Assembly: GCA_024500155.1 (NCBI GenBank) | Contig: CM044874.1 | Location: 3,599,001-3,663,000, forward strand | Source: Chenopodium formosanum | Lineage: Eukaryota > Streptophyta > Magnoliopsida > Caryophyllales > Amaranthaceae | Reading direction: 5' to 3' | DNA length: 64,000 nucleotides | Shown: positions 22,655 to 32,670 of the stretch, one piece after another | How the letters are laid out: every line of letters starts with the position of its first letter | Numbering within the stretch: position 1 is the stretch's first letter | Made by a program: the position numbers and the translations under genes | Notes under the pieces: generated by a model | What the model was told of the DNA's origin: nothing | What the model saw: only the letters and a program-made list of their open reading frames with translations | The model's database searches: none

Positions 22655-23300
22655 GCTATATGGGGATTGTGGAAAATTCTTTCCAAGGTTTTGACAATTT
22701 TGAATTTTTGACTTAGTTTTGAACTCCTGGTAAGTACATTTTTGTAAAGAAAAGAACATTAATCTTTTTGTATTGAGTGGACTAGTGATATACGAAATAT
22801 TTAGTGCTTCTATGAGTCTTGTTCCAGCTTGTCACATGAATATCATGGCGCTTAAGCAAAAATGTTTAGGTTTTCTGCATAATTGCAACTTTCATCTTGT
22901 GACTCTTGTCTTTTTATACTTCACACGTTTTATCTTATTGTTGCTCACAGCTCACACGAGGATGGTATGCTTGGATTGAGAGAAATGTATTACTAGGGGT
23001 CTAGGGTAATAAAAGTCAAACTCAACAAAATAAAACTAAATATTGGGGAGGACTGGAGGAGATGGCGATGGTGTGATTGAAAGGATTTTTATATAGTGGT
23101 GGTGTGGTAATAGGTGAAGAAAGGGAAACTATGTGTTCCAAACGAAAGGGTTGTGAGATACTTCATATGAGCTAGATGTCTAACAAGTACAGTTGGCATG
23201 CAAACAATTTTTTTTTGTTTTTTTATTTAATTTTTTACAATACCATTGGGTCTCTTTATAATACTATTGATACTTTATATTATGTTGATGATACTATGTC
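22655..23300. other. SPB1 3' region and AT-rich spacer
   Basis: The first few hundred bases probably hold the SPB1 3' UTR. No further gene or clear repeat is seen before the LINE remnant. Confidence 0.5.
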
Positions 23301-23309
23301 TATTAGTAC

Positions 23310-24376
23310 CATTAAGGAAATACCTGGAGGTCAATTCTTTCTGCTAAGGAGGCTATTTGTTTGGGTGCCCGCAAGTTTGTGGGTAAGGGAAACACCATTG
23401 ATGTTTGGCAGGATCCTTCTTCTTCGATTCCAGTTAACGCTGAAGTCTGGGACTTCCTGTGGAAGGTGAAAGTCCCAGCTAAAATTAAGCATTTGGGTGA
23501 CGTGCTCTTCACAACAGGATGCCTGTTCGTAGAAACTTACTGAAGAGAAATATCTGCAATGAGATGTTTGTGGTGAAGCCCCTGAGACAATTATGCACTC
23601 GCTGCTGGTATGTTCATCTGCTAAAGCAATCTGGTATGCTTCCCCTCTCAGATTGAATAATGATGATTGCTCTTCGTTGCCTTTTAGAGATTTCTGCACA
23701 TCTCTTTTAGCTGTGAACAAGAGTAGAGACTGGTGGGATAATTTTTTGGTGTCTTTTGTTGGGTGTGTGGCTGAAAAGGAATGCGTGGTGTTTTGAGAAG
23801 AAAAATATTGACATTGTGGATGTGATAAATAAGGCTATGAACATGGTTGGTGAATTTGCAAAAGCCCAGCAGGTTCAATATTCCCCCCAGCTGAGTCCTC
23901 CTGCTTGTTTTGCAAATGGTTCTACTGGACTTGTGGTGTTATGCGTGATTCGGTTGGAGATGTCATGGCTGCCACGTGCTGGAACATTCAGGGATGCTAC
24001 AACACTGATATTGGAGAAGTTATGGCAGCAAGACATGGCCTTACTATCGCCCTCGAACCTGGTCTTCATAAGCTTAGGCTTATAACAGACTCACTGAAGC
24101 TCTAACCACCTGGTGGGAAGCAAATCTGACAATTCAGCTTTTGGTTTGAATGTTAAAGATATCTTGTTTCTTACCAATTCTTGCTCTATTATTTGATTCT
24201 TTCATGTGGGAAGATTAGGAAATGGTGTGGCTCATATACTTGCACAATTTAGCAAGTGTTGTGATGAGCTACGAGTGTGGCTGGAAGAACTCCCTGTGAG
24301 TGCTTTAGATGCTGTAACCTTTGAGGTTTTGAATCTGTTTAAATAAAGTTTGAGAACGTTTCCCGTCTTAAAAAAA
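23310..24376 (+). pseudogene. LINE (L1-type) remnant: zf-RVT region plus RNase H-like end
   Basis: Frames around 23345-23430 carry AKEAICLGARKFVGKGNTID, the region before the zinc-finger domain of plant LINE polyproteins. A jump to VWDFLWKVKVPAKIKHLG shows an internal deletion. Then ETIMHSLLVCSSAKAIWYAS matches the zf-RVT domain, and words such as VMRDSVGDVMAATCW and LRLITDS match the RNase H-like domain. Several frameshifts and stops break it. The 3' end reads TTCCCGTCTT and then a short A run, as expected of a LINE tail. Confidence 0.75.
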
Positions 24377-24548
24377 GGGGATATACTTAATTACAATAAC
24401 GTTAGAGATCACTTTATTATCGCGTGATGACTTTTGCCGATATCAGTTATCACAACTCTACTACCTTTTATATCAAAATAAATAAACTTTAAAATTTGAA
24501 AGCCCACCATGCTTCACAATAATAATAATCTATATCTATCTATACTTA

Positions 24549-24991
24549 TCTATACTTAGTATTTAAAAACACAAACCACAAATTTTTCATATGACACATG
24601 GCATTACAATTCACAAGTCACTCATCTATTTATGTTTAAGTCTTTATGCATTATACAACTTGCAAATTCAACTAAGAAAATGAAGTGTTTTATTTCCACC
24701 ATAATAAAATAATGTTTTAATTAATACAGATTACATAAACATATAAATTATAATAAAAATTGTCTTTTCATCTCTAAGACTTTAAATATAATTTAAAATA
24801 ATATGTCATTTTATATCCCACAATCTTCACGTGTATATATCTAACTAAATTCATTCATCTTCTTTCACGGTTCTACCCTCTCTCACTTTTTTTTAAAATT
24901 TATTTTAAGTTTAGAAATGAAACAATCTTCCGACATATGAAAATAATTAACCCAAGTAACAACCCGTGCATTGAACGGGCCAAAAAGCTAG
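24549..24991 (+). mobile_element. Helitron-like non-autonomous element 1
   Basis: It starts TCTATACTTAGTATTTAAAA after an A and ends CTAG before a T. Just upstream of the 3' end is a hairpin, CCCGTGCATTGAACGGG. A 5' TC, a 3' hairpin, CTRR at the end and A/T insertion without TSD are Helitron traits. No Rep/helicase is present. Confidence 0.7.
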
Positions 24992-25359
24992 TTAGTATTT
25001 AAAAACACAAACCATCATCCCCATCATGCCACATGTAATTAAAATTTATTTTTCACCAATGCCACATGTCACCTCCCTTCATTAATTAATCCCCTTTCTT
25101 ATTATTTTAAAAAAAAAACTAGCTTTAATTCAATACATGTATGAATGTTCCCTTCAAAAAAAAAAAAAAAAAAAAAAAACATATATGAATGTTATTTGAT
25201 TCATTTTCCCCCAACTTAATATCTCTACAATTACATTCAATTATCACCCCTTCTTCTCCTTTATAAACTATTCATTTTCCAATTAAAAATATTATAAAAC
25301 AAAAGTTACTATTGTACCCCTTATAAACATCTTGTGCATTGCACGGGTCAGAAGGCTAG
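24992..25359 (+). mobile_element. Helitron-like non-autonomous element 2, head-to-tail with element 1
   Basis: It begins with TTAGTATTTAAAAACACAAA, the same subterminal sequence as element 1 but without the TCTATAC start. It ends with a TGTGCATTGCACGGG hairpin and GGCTAG before T. The missing 5' tip suggests tandem transposition or a deletion between copies. Confidence 0.6.
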
Positions 25360-25734
25360 TTTAATTAAAGAGTTTTGACCAATAACTTAATCGACAATGA
25401 ACCTCCGGTGTTCAGAGCTTCTGAATTTACCAAGGTAACTACCCTCAACCCTGCCTTCGTTAGATTAGGCATGACATAGATCTAATTCGTTTACAACTTT
25501 AGACAATAGTCATTAATCAAACACTTTAAATTATGTTTATGATGAATTTTCTAAATGGAAAGATAATCTTTTCAAAGCATATTTTCAATATCTCAACGAA
25601 TAAATTTAGTAATTAATAAAAATCATTATCAATAAGTAAATTTTTTTTTTTTTAACATAATAAGTTAAAAAAAAAATTAAAATAAGTTGATATATTGATA
25701 ATATACTTTGAGAAGATTACACATACATGATTGT
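25360..25734. other. AT-rich spacer, nothing recognised
   Basis: No open frame, RNA gene or clear repeat was seen here. Confidence 0.5.
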
Positions 25735-25844
25735 TTGTTGGAAATAGCCCAAAAATTTGAAGATTACACGTGACTATTTGTTGGAAATGACCCAAAAATT
25801 TCATTAGGCCCAAAATATTTTGCCAAACGTAATCATTACAAATT
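25735..25844. repeat. LTR fragments related to the solo LTR at 27628
   Basis: TTGTTGGAAATAGCCCAAAA and TTGTTGGAAATGACCCAAAA occur in tandem. The second continues into a stretch that matches 27628-27690 (TTTCATTAGGCCCAAA). The copy is cut off where the palindrome-ended element at 25845 begins. Confidence 0.55.
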
Positions 25845-27612
25845 CTTGGCTGCATTCTAGTGCAGCCAGCAATAAATATGAACATATAGTACGTTAAAAT
25901 GAACATACGTTTTTTTTTCTTCCCTATATCTTAATTCTCTTTCTTCTTCTTCCTTAGCTCTATTATTTTTCTCTCTCTTCAGTTTTCTTCTCAATTTAAA
26001 ATTTTCTCTTTCCTCTTTACCTCACTTCCCTTCAATCTTTAAAGTTTTCTTCTTCTTTATATAAAATTTTGAGTTAGTAATTCGTGTTTTGATGGGTATA
26101 CTCCTTTCTTTCTAAATCTATGAGTTTCAGATTCAATCATTTGGCTTTATCAAAGAGGAAAGAAAAAAAATGGAGGAGAGAGAAAGTTGAGGTCAAAGAA
26201 AACAATGGAGGTTAGATTTTATCAATTTGTAATTGTATTTTGTATGATTTCGTTGATCATGCATGATGATTTATTGTTTGATTATGTGAAATTATTATGA
26301 GTTTGTGATGAATATCAATTAAATTGCTTAATTGTTAATGAATATCAATTGTATTGCTTAATTTGTAGTTATTTTCTCTCTCCCCTATCTTTCTCTCTCT
26401 CTTTTGATTTTTTTTCTTTTGATTTCTAATCATGTTACAAATCAATAATTATTTTCTCTATGATGAATCAAGATTAGATTTAAGGTTTATAATCAATTTT
26501 TTAGAGTTTCAATAATTACAATCGACCTTGAATATAATTTCTGTAAAAAAAACTGAATACGTAGGAATTTAAAATGAACATCTTTTACAAAATGAGCATT
26601 TAGTACACCGAAAATGAATATTAAAATCATAAAAAATGAACATATTTCGATAATTTATTTTATCTTTATTTTTCATTAATAATTATGTACAATGAATTTG
26701 AACCTTTATGAAAATCATGTTCATTTTAATATCCTAAATGTTCATAACTTTTTGTTATATATTCATTTTATAAGTGTTCATTTTTTAATACTAAATGTTC
26801 ATTTTTATTAGGTTGAAAGTAAAATATAATACGTTGAAAGTTAAATTATCTGAACATTTATGTTGAAAATCTGAACAATTTATTATGAATATATATGTTT
26901 CGTTATTCTTTACGAACATATTTGTTATTGATTATGAACACATATGACATATAGAGTGAATATTATTTATATTTTTAAGTTTTGTATTGATGATTATATA
27001 TTATAAACATTCTAAATAATTATTATAAAGATATTTTGTGATGATTATGAAAATTATGATTATTTGTTATATTTTAGTGAGTACAGATTAATTGTATTTG
27101 TAGAAGACAAAGAATCTGAATTAGTGAAGAAACAACGAAGAAGTGATGAAGAAGTATATGATATGTACAATGAATTTGTCTTTAAGTTGGAGAATTTCCA
27201 ATGTATATGATCCCAATTTTATGGTTGTATGATAAAGGTTCATTTCTAATATACTAAATGTTCATTTCTTTTTTTTTGACATGTTCACTTTTTATTACTG
27301 AATGTTCATTTTTATTACTGAATATTCTCTTTTTTTTTTTTTTTTTACGTGTTCATTTTTCTAACAAAATGTTCATTTTTAAGGTCGTGGTCTAGCAAAT
27401 TTATGATTATATGATAATTAGATTCATTTTTAATAAATTATCATTTCCTTGTAACATGTTCACTTTTTAGTATTAAATGTTCATTTTTTTTACGTGTTCA
27501 TTTTTTGTTTTTATATGTTCATTTTTTTCATGTTCATATTTTTCAACTAAATATTCATTTTTTATTTGGACCGCGCGTTTTGGACTTCACTTGTTGTAGC
27601 TATCTGCCAAGA
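25845..27612 (+). mobile_element. Palindrome-ended element A with GTTCATTTT motif array
   Basis: The left end carries the perfect palindrome GGCTGCATTCTAGTGCAGCC (25848-25867). A weaker inverted counterpart, CTGCCAAG, ends near 27612. The interior is AT-rich and full of ATGTTCATTTTT and AAAATGAACAT words in both orientations. A short coding relic resembling FAR1 is at 27101-27207. No TSD was fixed; superfamily open, MULE-like by comparison with element C. Confidence 0.5.
27101..27207 (+). pseudogene. FAR1-like peptide relic in element A
   Basis: One frame encodes SDEEVYDMYNEFVFKLENF and then a stop. The spacing Y..YNEF resembles the start of the FAR1 DNA-binding domain, where an aromatic-rich YxxY helix precedes GFS. 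It closely resembles EIYGRYNEYVFK in element C on the minus strand. FAR1/FHY3 proteins descend from MULE transposases, so either a transposase or an FRS gene could be the source. There is no evidence of function. Confidence 0.45.
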
Positions 27613-27627
27613 CCAATTGCTTAATCA

Positions 27628-27874
27628 TGTTGGAAATTACCCAAATATTTCATTAGGCCCAAATTATTTTTGCCAAACTTAATCATGAAACACATGATAT
27701 ATCTAAAGTCGTGTGGAACTTTGGAAATTAGTAGTGAGCTTCTACAAATGTGGAGTAAAGAGGTACGGAGTAATTGATTATGAATGGAAGCTTCTATACT
27801 ACATCTACACACATCTTGAAGACTTGATCACTTTGTTAGCCGACTTAATTTCGCCTTACTAACCATTTCCAACA
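27628..27874. mobile_element. Solo LTR, 247 bp
   Basis: It begins TGTTGGAAAT and ends ATTTCCAACA, a perfect 10-bp inverted end pair. No second LTR or internal domain is adjacent. No matching 5-bp flanks were found, so the target duplication is lost or disturbed by element A. Confidence 0.65.
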
Positions 27875-27925
27875 CCGAACAACAAGTATATATGGGAGAA
27901 GATGGCTTCAATTTTAAGCATCTAA

Positions 27926-28154
27926 GGGTTTGTTTGGCATCATTTTTTGTTTTCAGTTTTCAGTTTTTTTGAAAACCAAAAACCAAAAACAGAAAACAAG
28001 AAAAAGGTGTTTCTACTTTTCTGTTGTCATTTTTCAAAATTATCATGTTTTTAATAAGTTTAAATTATTTTTGATTCATTATGGGACATATATTACATAC
28101 TTTTAAAAAACAAAAAACCAAAAAAAGAAAACTGCAGCAATGCCAAACGAACCC
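27926..28154. mobile_element. Tourist-like MITE
   Basis: TAA target copies lie at 27923-27925 and 28155-28157. The ends GGGTTTGTTTGGCAT and ATGCCAAACGAACCC are inverted repeats with one mismatch. The interior is rich in AAACCAAAAAC and GTTTTCAGTTTTC. Confidence 0.8.
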
Positions 28155-28187
28155 TAAAAAAGCAAATATAAGCGTTTTACAAATTTA

Positions 28188-28612
28188 CAGTGGCGGACCT
28201 AGAAATTTGACAATGTGGGGACAATTTCGATAATTTAACTAACATCAACTTGTTTTTTTAAAAAACGGGTACACGATACAAATAATTCGGGTACATACTT
28301 GTTTAATACTAAAAAGTTACAATCCCAAAATCCATTGAATAATACAATTTGGTTACATACTACTAAAATATCCTCCGAGTCTTCATTCTTTGAAATCGAT
28401 TAATGATATCCTCATCGGGCACTTGTAAAAACACTTCTTTCTCAATGAAAGTAACCAAACAATCATTCATAAGTTAATCACTTATACATATTCAATAACC
28501 TAATTATACGTATTCAATAACCTAATTAAATATAGTGTTACAAGGGGATTCAAACCCCAGATGTAGGTGAATATCATATTGGCCCCTTGTCATATTGTTT
28601 CTAGCCCACAAC
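28188..28612. mobile_element. Left end of a truncated hAT-like element
   Basis: CAGTGGCGGACCTAGAAATT is a hAT-type terminal sequence. No matching inverted end is seen before 28613, so the element is truncated or diverged. Otherwise the stretch is AT-rich spacer. Confidence 0.4.
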
Positions 28613-28796
28613 CAGTGGCGGACACAGGTTGGGTTCAAGTGGGTTCATTGAACCCACTGAATTTTTGAATAAAAATTAAAAAAATAAAATAAAAATAAAA
28701 AATGGTTAAATTTAATAATTTCGCAATATATAACATCATATAAGCGTGTAGCCCAGTGCTAGTTTTTGTTCGCATCCTAATATTTCTTTACAATGT

Positions 28797-29574
28797 GATA
28801 GAGTATAAAACATATTTCTGGGCCCATTTAAATTGAATTTCATTGTTTTTGGAAATGAGGGTTTTAGCTTAAACAGTTACACAGGAAATTATCTTAAATT
28901 CTACAAAGCCCTAAAGAAATTATATCCATACATCAAAACAATCTCAAATTGTGATGCAACACAGAAACCCTTAGATCATCTTGTGGCTTTTGTTAGTAAA
29001 TATGCTTTGATATACTCAAAAGATCAAATGATGAATGGAACATTTGAGGCAGCATCAGCCGAAACAGCTTTCTTGCTATCATTAGAGCAAAACAGTGACA
29101 TTGTTGAGATGGTGAGCTACGCCCCACTTTTCGAAAACAGAATGACTGAACATGGAATCCAGACGCGATTTTCTTCAATATTGTTAGCTATTGGGTTCAA
29201 ACATTTTTCAAAGAATCGAGTGGAGCGACACTATTAAATGTTCTTTTTTATAATCACTCAAAGAATGAGAACACATATGTTTCCGCAATAAGTTGGACTG
29301 ATAAGCAAGATAAGAAGAATTATATAATTGTGAAGAATTATATAACGGAGAAGTTGAAAATTTCATTCGATGTAATTGATTCTCACGCCATTAAATTGTG
29401 GAAAAAAAATGGTACTTACTAGTGATAACTTGCAAGATGATAATACGTTTTATAATTCTACAAATGTGGTGCCAATATCAACTCTACTCAAAAGCGAAGT
29501 AGGAAATTTTTTTTGAAGTCGAACCATTCTATTCACTCTTTCTTCTAAATTGTCGATAGAGTATAAAACATATT
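28797..29574. repeat. 20-bp direct repeats around the GH51 fragment
   Basis: GATAGAGTATAAAACATATT occurs exactly at 28797-28816 and 29555-29574, just outside the coding relic but inside the hAT element. The arrangement resembles a target duplication made when the fragment was inserted, though there is no clear poly(A) tail next to the right copy. Confidence 0.7.
28830..29515 (+). pseudogene. Alpha-L-arabinofuranosidase (GH51, ASD1-like) C-terminal fragment
   Basis: The first frame begins with FGNEGF and continues TGNYLKFYKALKKLYPYIK, ISNCD and NSDIVEM.SYAPLF, all typical of plant GH51 arabinofuranosidases, which trim arabinose from cell-wall polymers. The acid/base GNE Glu is present. About 30-40 residues are missing after KPLDH. 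The nucleophile motif reads AFVSKYAL where the family has VSEYA, so the nucleophile Glu is replaced by Lys. A frameshift near 29155 moves to a second frame with YWVQTFFKESSGATLLN and VSAISWTDK, and another near 29415 to LTSDNLQDDNTF. No introns interrupt it, although plant GH51 genes have many. It is a dead, probably cDNA-derived fragment. Confidence 0.8.
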
Positions 29575-29905
29575 CATGAGCCTCAACCATAAGCTTAAGC
29601 TTTTGGTTGAGTTGGTCCTTTAACACAATGAATTTGAGGTTCGAATCCTGAGTGTTTTCATCAATAACTTATGTAAAAAAATAAGTTGTGTTAGATTTAG
29701 TGATAATAATGTATTGATACGCTTTCAAAGTATGAAAACTCGAAGAATGTTTTTTTAGTTTTTTTTTTCCCAAATTTCTAAGTGTAATCCATTTATAATC
29801 CGAAATCTAAACTTACCTATTGAATCTTTAATTAATGCATTTTCATTCCTTTTTTTGATTCCGAACCCACTGTTCGGGAATCCTACATACGCCACTGCCC
29901 ACAAC

Positions 29906-30201
29906 CAACAACTTCTTATTTTTTTCTTACACTCAATTGTATATAACTACTAGTTTAAATCCCGTGCAACGAATGGTTTTTACTTAATCAAATTATGAAT
30001 CAGTGAATTATAATGTTAATACAACAATATTTTTTTTTTTTCATAAAAAAAAACAATATTTTTAATTGAAACAAATACTTGAATTTCTTTTTAAAAAAAA
30101 AAATTGAATTAATATTATATTGTTATCAAAAGTTATTGATTATTAAACATTAAAAAAACACAAAAATTTAATGATTATAGTGTTTTACATGAGAATGCAA
30201 T
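29906..30201. other. AT-rich spacer with a possible Helitron 3' end on the minus strand
   Basis: Near 29945-29975 the minus strand reads GTTGCACGGGATTTAAACTAG, like a Helitron tail. Nothing else was recognised. Confidence 0.3.
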
Positions 30202-30210
30202 TTATAATTA

Positions 30211-30951
30211 GGAAAAATACACTTTAATAATCCCAACTATTGGCGATTTACCTAGAATAATCCCAACTAAGGTTTATTTTCTAACAGTCCCAACTTTGCC
30301 TCTTATTTTCTTCCAGCGGTCCCATTGACCGGTAACCTGTTGAAAAGGTAATTTTTTTTTAATTTTTTTTATAAATACCACGTGTCAACACGTGATTAAT
30401 TTAAAATTTAAAAAATTAGAAAAAAAAATTAGAAAATTCATTAATAATCTAAAAAAAAAAAAAACAAAAATTTAATAAAAATCAAAAAATAAAAAAATTA
30501 AGAAAAATTCAAATATTAAAAAAAAATCAGAAAATAAAAATACAATCAGAAAATTCATTAATCTTTATTAATTTTTTTAAATTTTTCTAATTGTCTGAAT
30601 TTTTTTTTTTTTTGTAATTTTTGAATTTTTTTTAAATTTTTTTTTTGAATTTCTATTTTTTTTTAATTTTCTATTTTTTTTCTATTTTTAAAATATTTTA
30701 TTTTATTTTATTTCAATTTTCTGATATTTTTTTTTGTATTTTCTAATTTTTTTGATTTTTTTTATTTTGGACCAATCGTGTGTTGACATGTGGCATGTGA
30801 CCTGTTGTAACAGGTTGTTGACCCGTAGTTGACCAGTTGGGACCGTTGGAAGAAAATAAGAGGCAAAGTTGGGACTGTTAGAAAATAATCCTTAGTTGGG
30901 ATTATTCTAAGTAAATCGTCAATAGTTGGGATTATTAAAGTGTATTTTTCC
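30211..30951. mobile_element. Non-autonomous MULE with long inverted repeats
   Basis: Perfect 9-bp target duplications TTATAATTA flank it (30202-30210 and 30952-30960). The terminal inverted repeats exceed 100 bp, starting GGAAAAATACACTTTAATAA and including TCCCAACTATTG and CAAAGTTGGGAC words. The centre is almost pure A/T. No coding capacity is present. Confidence 0.85.
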
Positions 30952-31166
30952 TTATAATTATAACCCGTGCAATGTAATTATATGCCCATATGTCCCTATT
31001 TTGTTGGCATGTTTTGACCAGCACAATATTTTATACGGAGTAGCATACTATAACTGGCACAATGTCTTACAAATTTAATTGACTATTTTTTATAAAATTT
31101 AATAATCATGATTTTTTCATTTTGTTTTATATTTGTGTTTATAGTTATTGAATTGTAATGTTATTA

Positions 31167-31481
31167 CTCTTTCCGTCCCCAAATGATAGTCCCTTATGGG
31201 CAAATTTTAGTCCCAAAATGTTCACCCCATTTGCTTTTTCCAACAACCATTAATATTAATTTTTACCAAAATTTTCTCCAATTTGCAACAATATTTGTGC
31301 AAATTTAAATTTTCTACGTAAATTTTATTTTTCTGTACTTTTATTACTTTCTCTCTTTCAACTTTTTTTCATATACCCAATGTCAATTTACTTTTTCAAT
31401 GTACTTTTACTATTCTTATTTGTGCTTATTAATTCCCGTGAAAAATGTCCATAAGGGACTATCAAAAGGGGACGTAGGGAG
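31167..31481. mobile_element. Stowaway MITE
   Basis: TA dinucleotides flank the element. The ends CTCTTTCCGTCCCCAAATGA and, inverted, CTCCCTACGTCCCCTTTTGA share the Stowaway consensus. Both continue into TAGTCCCTTATGG. Confidence 0.8.
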
Positions 31482-31482
31482 T

Positions 31483-31513
<31 letters not shown>

Positions 31514-32670
31514 AAGTATCAAATACTGGTTAGAGCAAAAAAAACTTTCAAAGAAAAAATACGTTGTAGAATGATACGAAGTACGGGAGTAGTACATTTT
31601 ATTATTCTAATATATTACCTTATTATGTGTTTGTTTATTATACAAAAATACCAATTATAAAAAATTTGAAAGATATATTTCGTATATAGTTGCCAAATTG
31701 AAAGTTAAATATCATAGGATATATAAAATAATATTAATGAAGATTTTGTACAAAAAAAGAAAAAAATTGGAAAGAAAAAAGTGGCGGGAAAATTTTTAAT
31801 CAGAACATAACAAGTGTCATGTTAGATTCGCTTTTAGTATTATGTAATTGATTTTCCCAGTTTTTTTTTTTTTTTTTTCCGAAATCTTTTTACTCTTGTT
31901 TTTTTTTTTTTTTTTTTTTTTTCTCTTTTTCCTCTGTTTTTTTTTCTCTGAAAGTTGAAAGTTGAGGGAAAGTCGTCCCCCTGTTCCTTAGTGGGTCCGC
32001 CCATGCAAATTTACATATACATTCAATACCTTCATATATCCTTTTATTATTAACCTGATTCTCTATTCCTCTTTTGAAAATTATTTTCATATATTTTGAG
32101 AAGTTTATTTTATCACCCTAATAATTTGAGGTTCTTTTCTACACTCATAATTTCGTTATTCGTGTTTTTTTTTTTACCAACCCTTTTTTCAAGAAAAAAA
32201 AATGTTTCACTATCAATTTTCACTTAAGTTTCATACCCCTTTATCGGAATTATATTTAGCAAAATAAAAAGGATGACATATTAATTCGATATTTAAAATG
32301 GGAAAAATAAATTTAAAAACACAAAAATAAATGAAATTAAGATTTTAAATGGTTTGTCAAAAAAAAAAAAATAGATTTTTTGGGCTGAATGTTGCCGTAG
32401 TTTATTATTTTTACCAAATTGTCGCATATGATTAGTTTTTTCTTTTACCAAATTGTCGTCGGATAAAGTTTTTTTTTTTACCAATCAGGTCAATTGGCCT
32501 TTATTGAGGTACTATGGTATTCTTTTCAACACTAAATTGAGTTTAATCACATATAGCCTGTGCAATGAGCATGCTTTGCTCATGCCCAGCGGCCAATTCT
32601 ACTTCTACATGCATAAGTTTATTTTTCTTGGCCTTCATGCTAAGAAAGGAAAAAGTACAAATTCTTAGGT
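31482..32670. other. AT-rich spacer with poly-T tracts
   Basis: It contains a short TA repeat near 31490-31513 and two long T runs near 31860-31922. No gene, RNA gene or clear transposon end was recognised. Confidence 0.5.

Larger units (their letters stand above)
28613..29897. mobile_element. hAT element carrying a host gene fragment (Pack-type)
   Basis: The ends CAGTGGCGGA and (reverse complement of right end) CAGTGGCGTA are inverted repeats. A perfect 8-bp target duplication, CCCACAAC, flanks it at 28605-28612 and 29898-29905. Eight-base duplications and CAGTGGCG-type ends fit hAT. No transposase is present; the cargo is a GH51 arabinofuranosidase fragment. The last two features make it a non-autonomous element with a captured gene. 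Confidence 0.85.

Noticed and set aside
22375..22686. 103-codon minus-strand frame rich in Pro and Leu
   Set aside because: It mirrors the Gly-Lys repeat tail of SPB1 and has no independent support.
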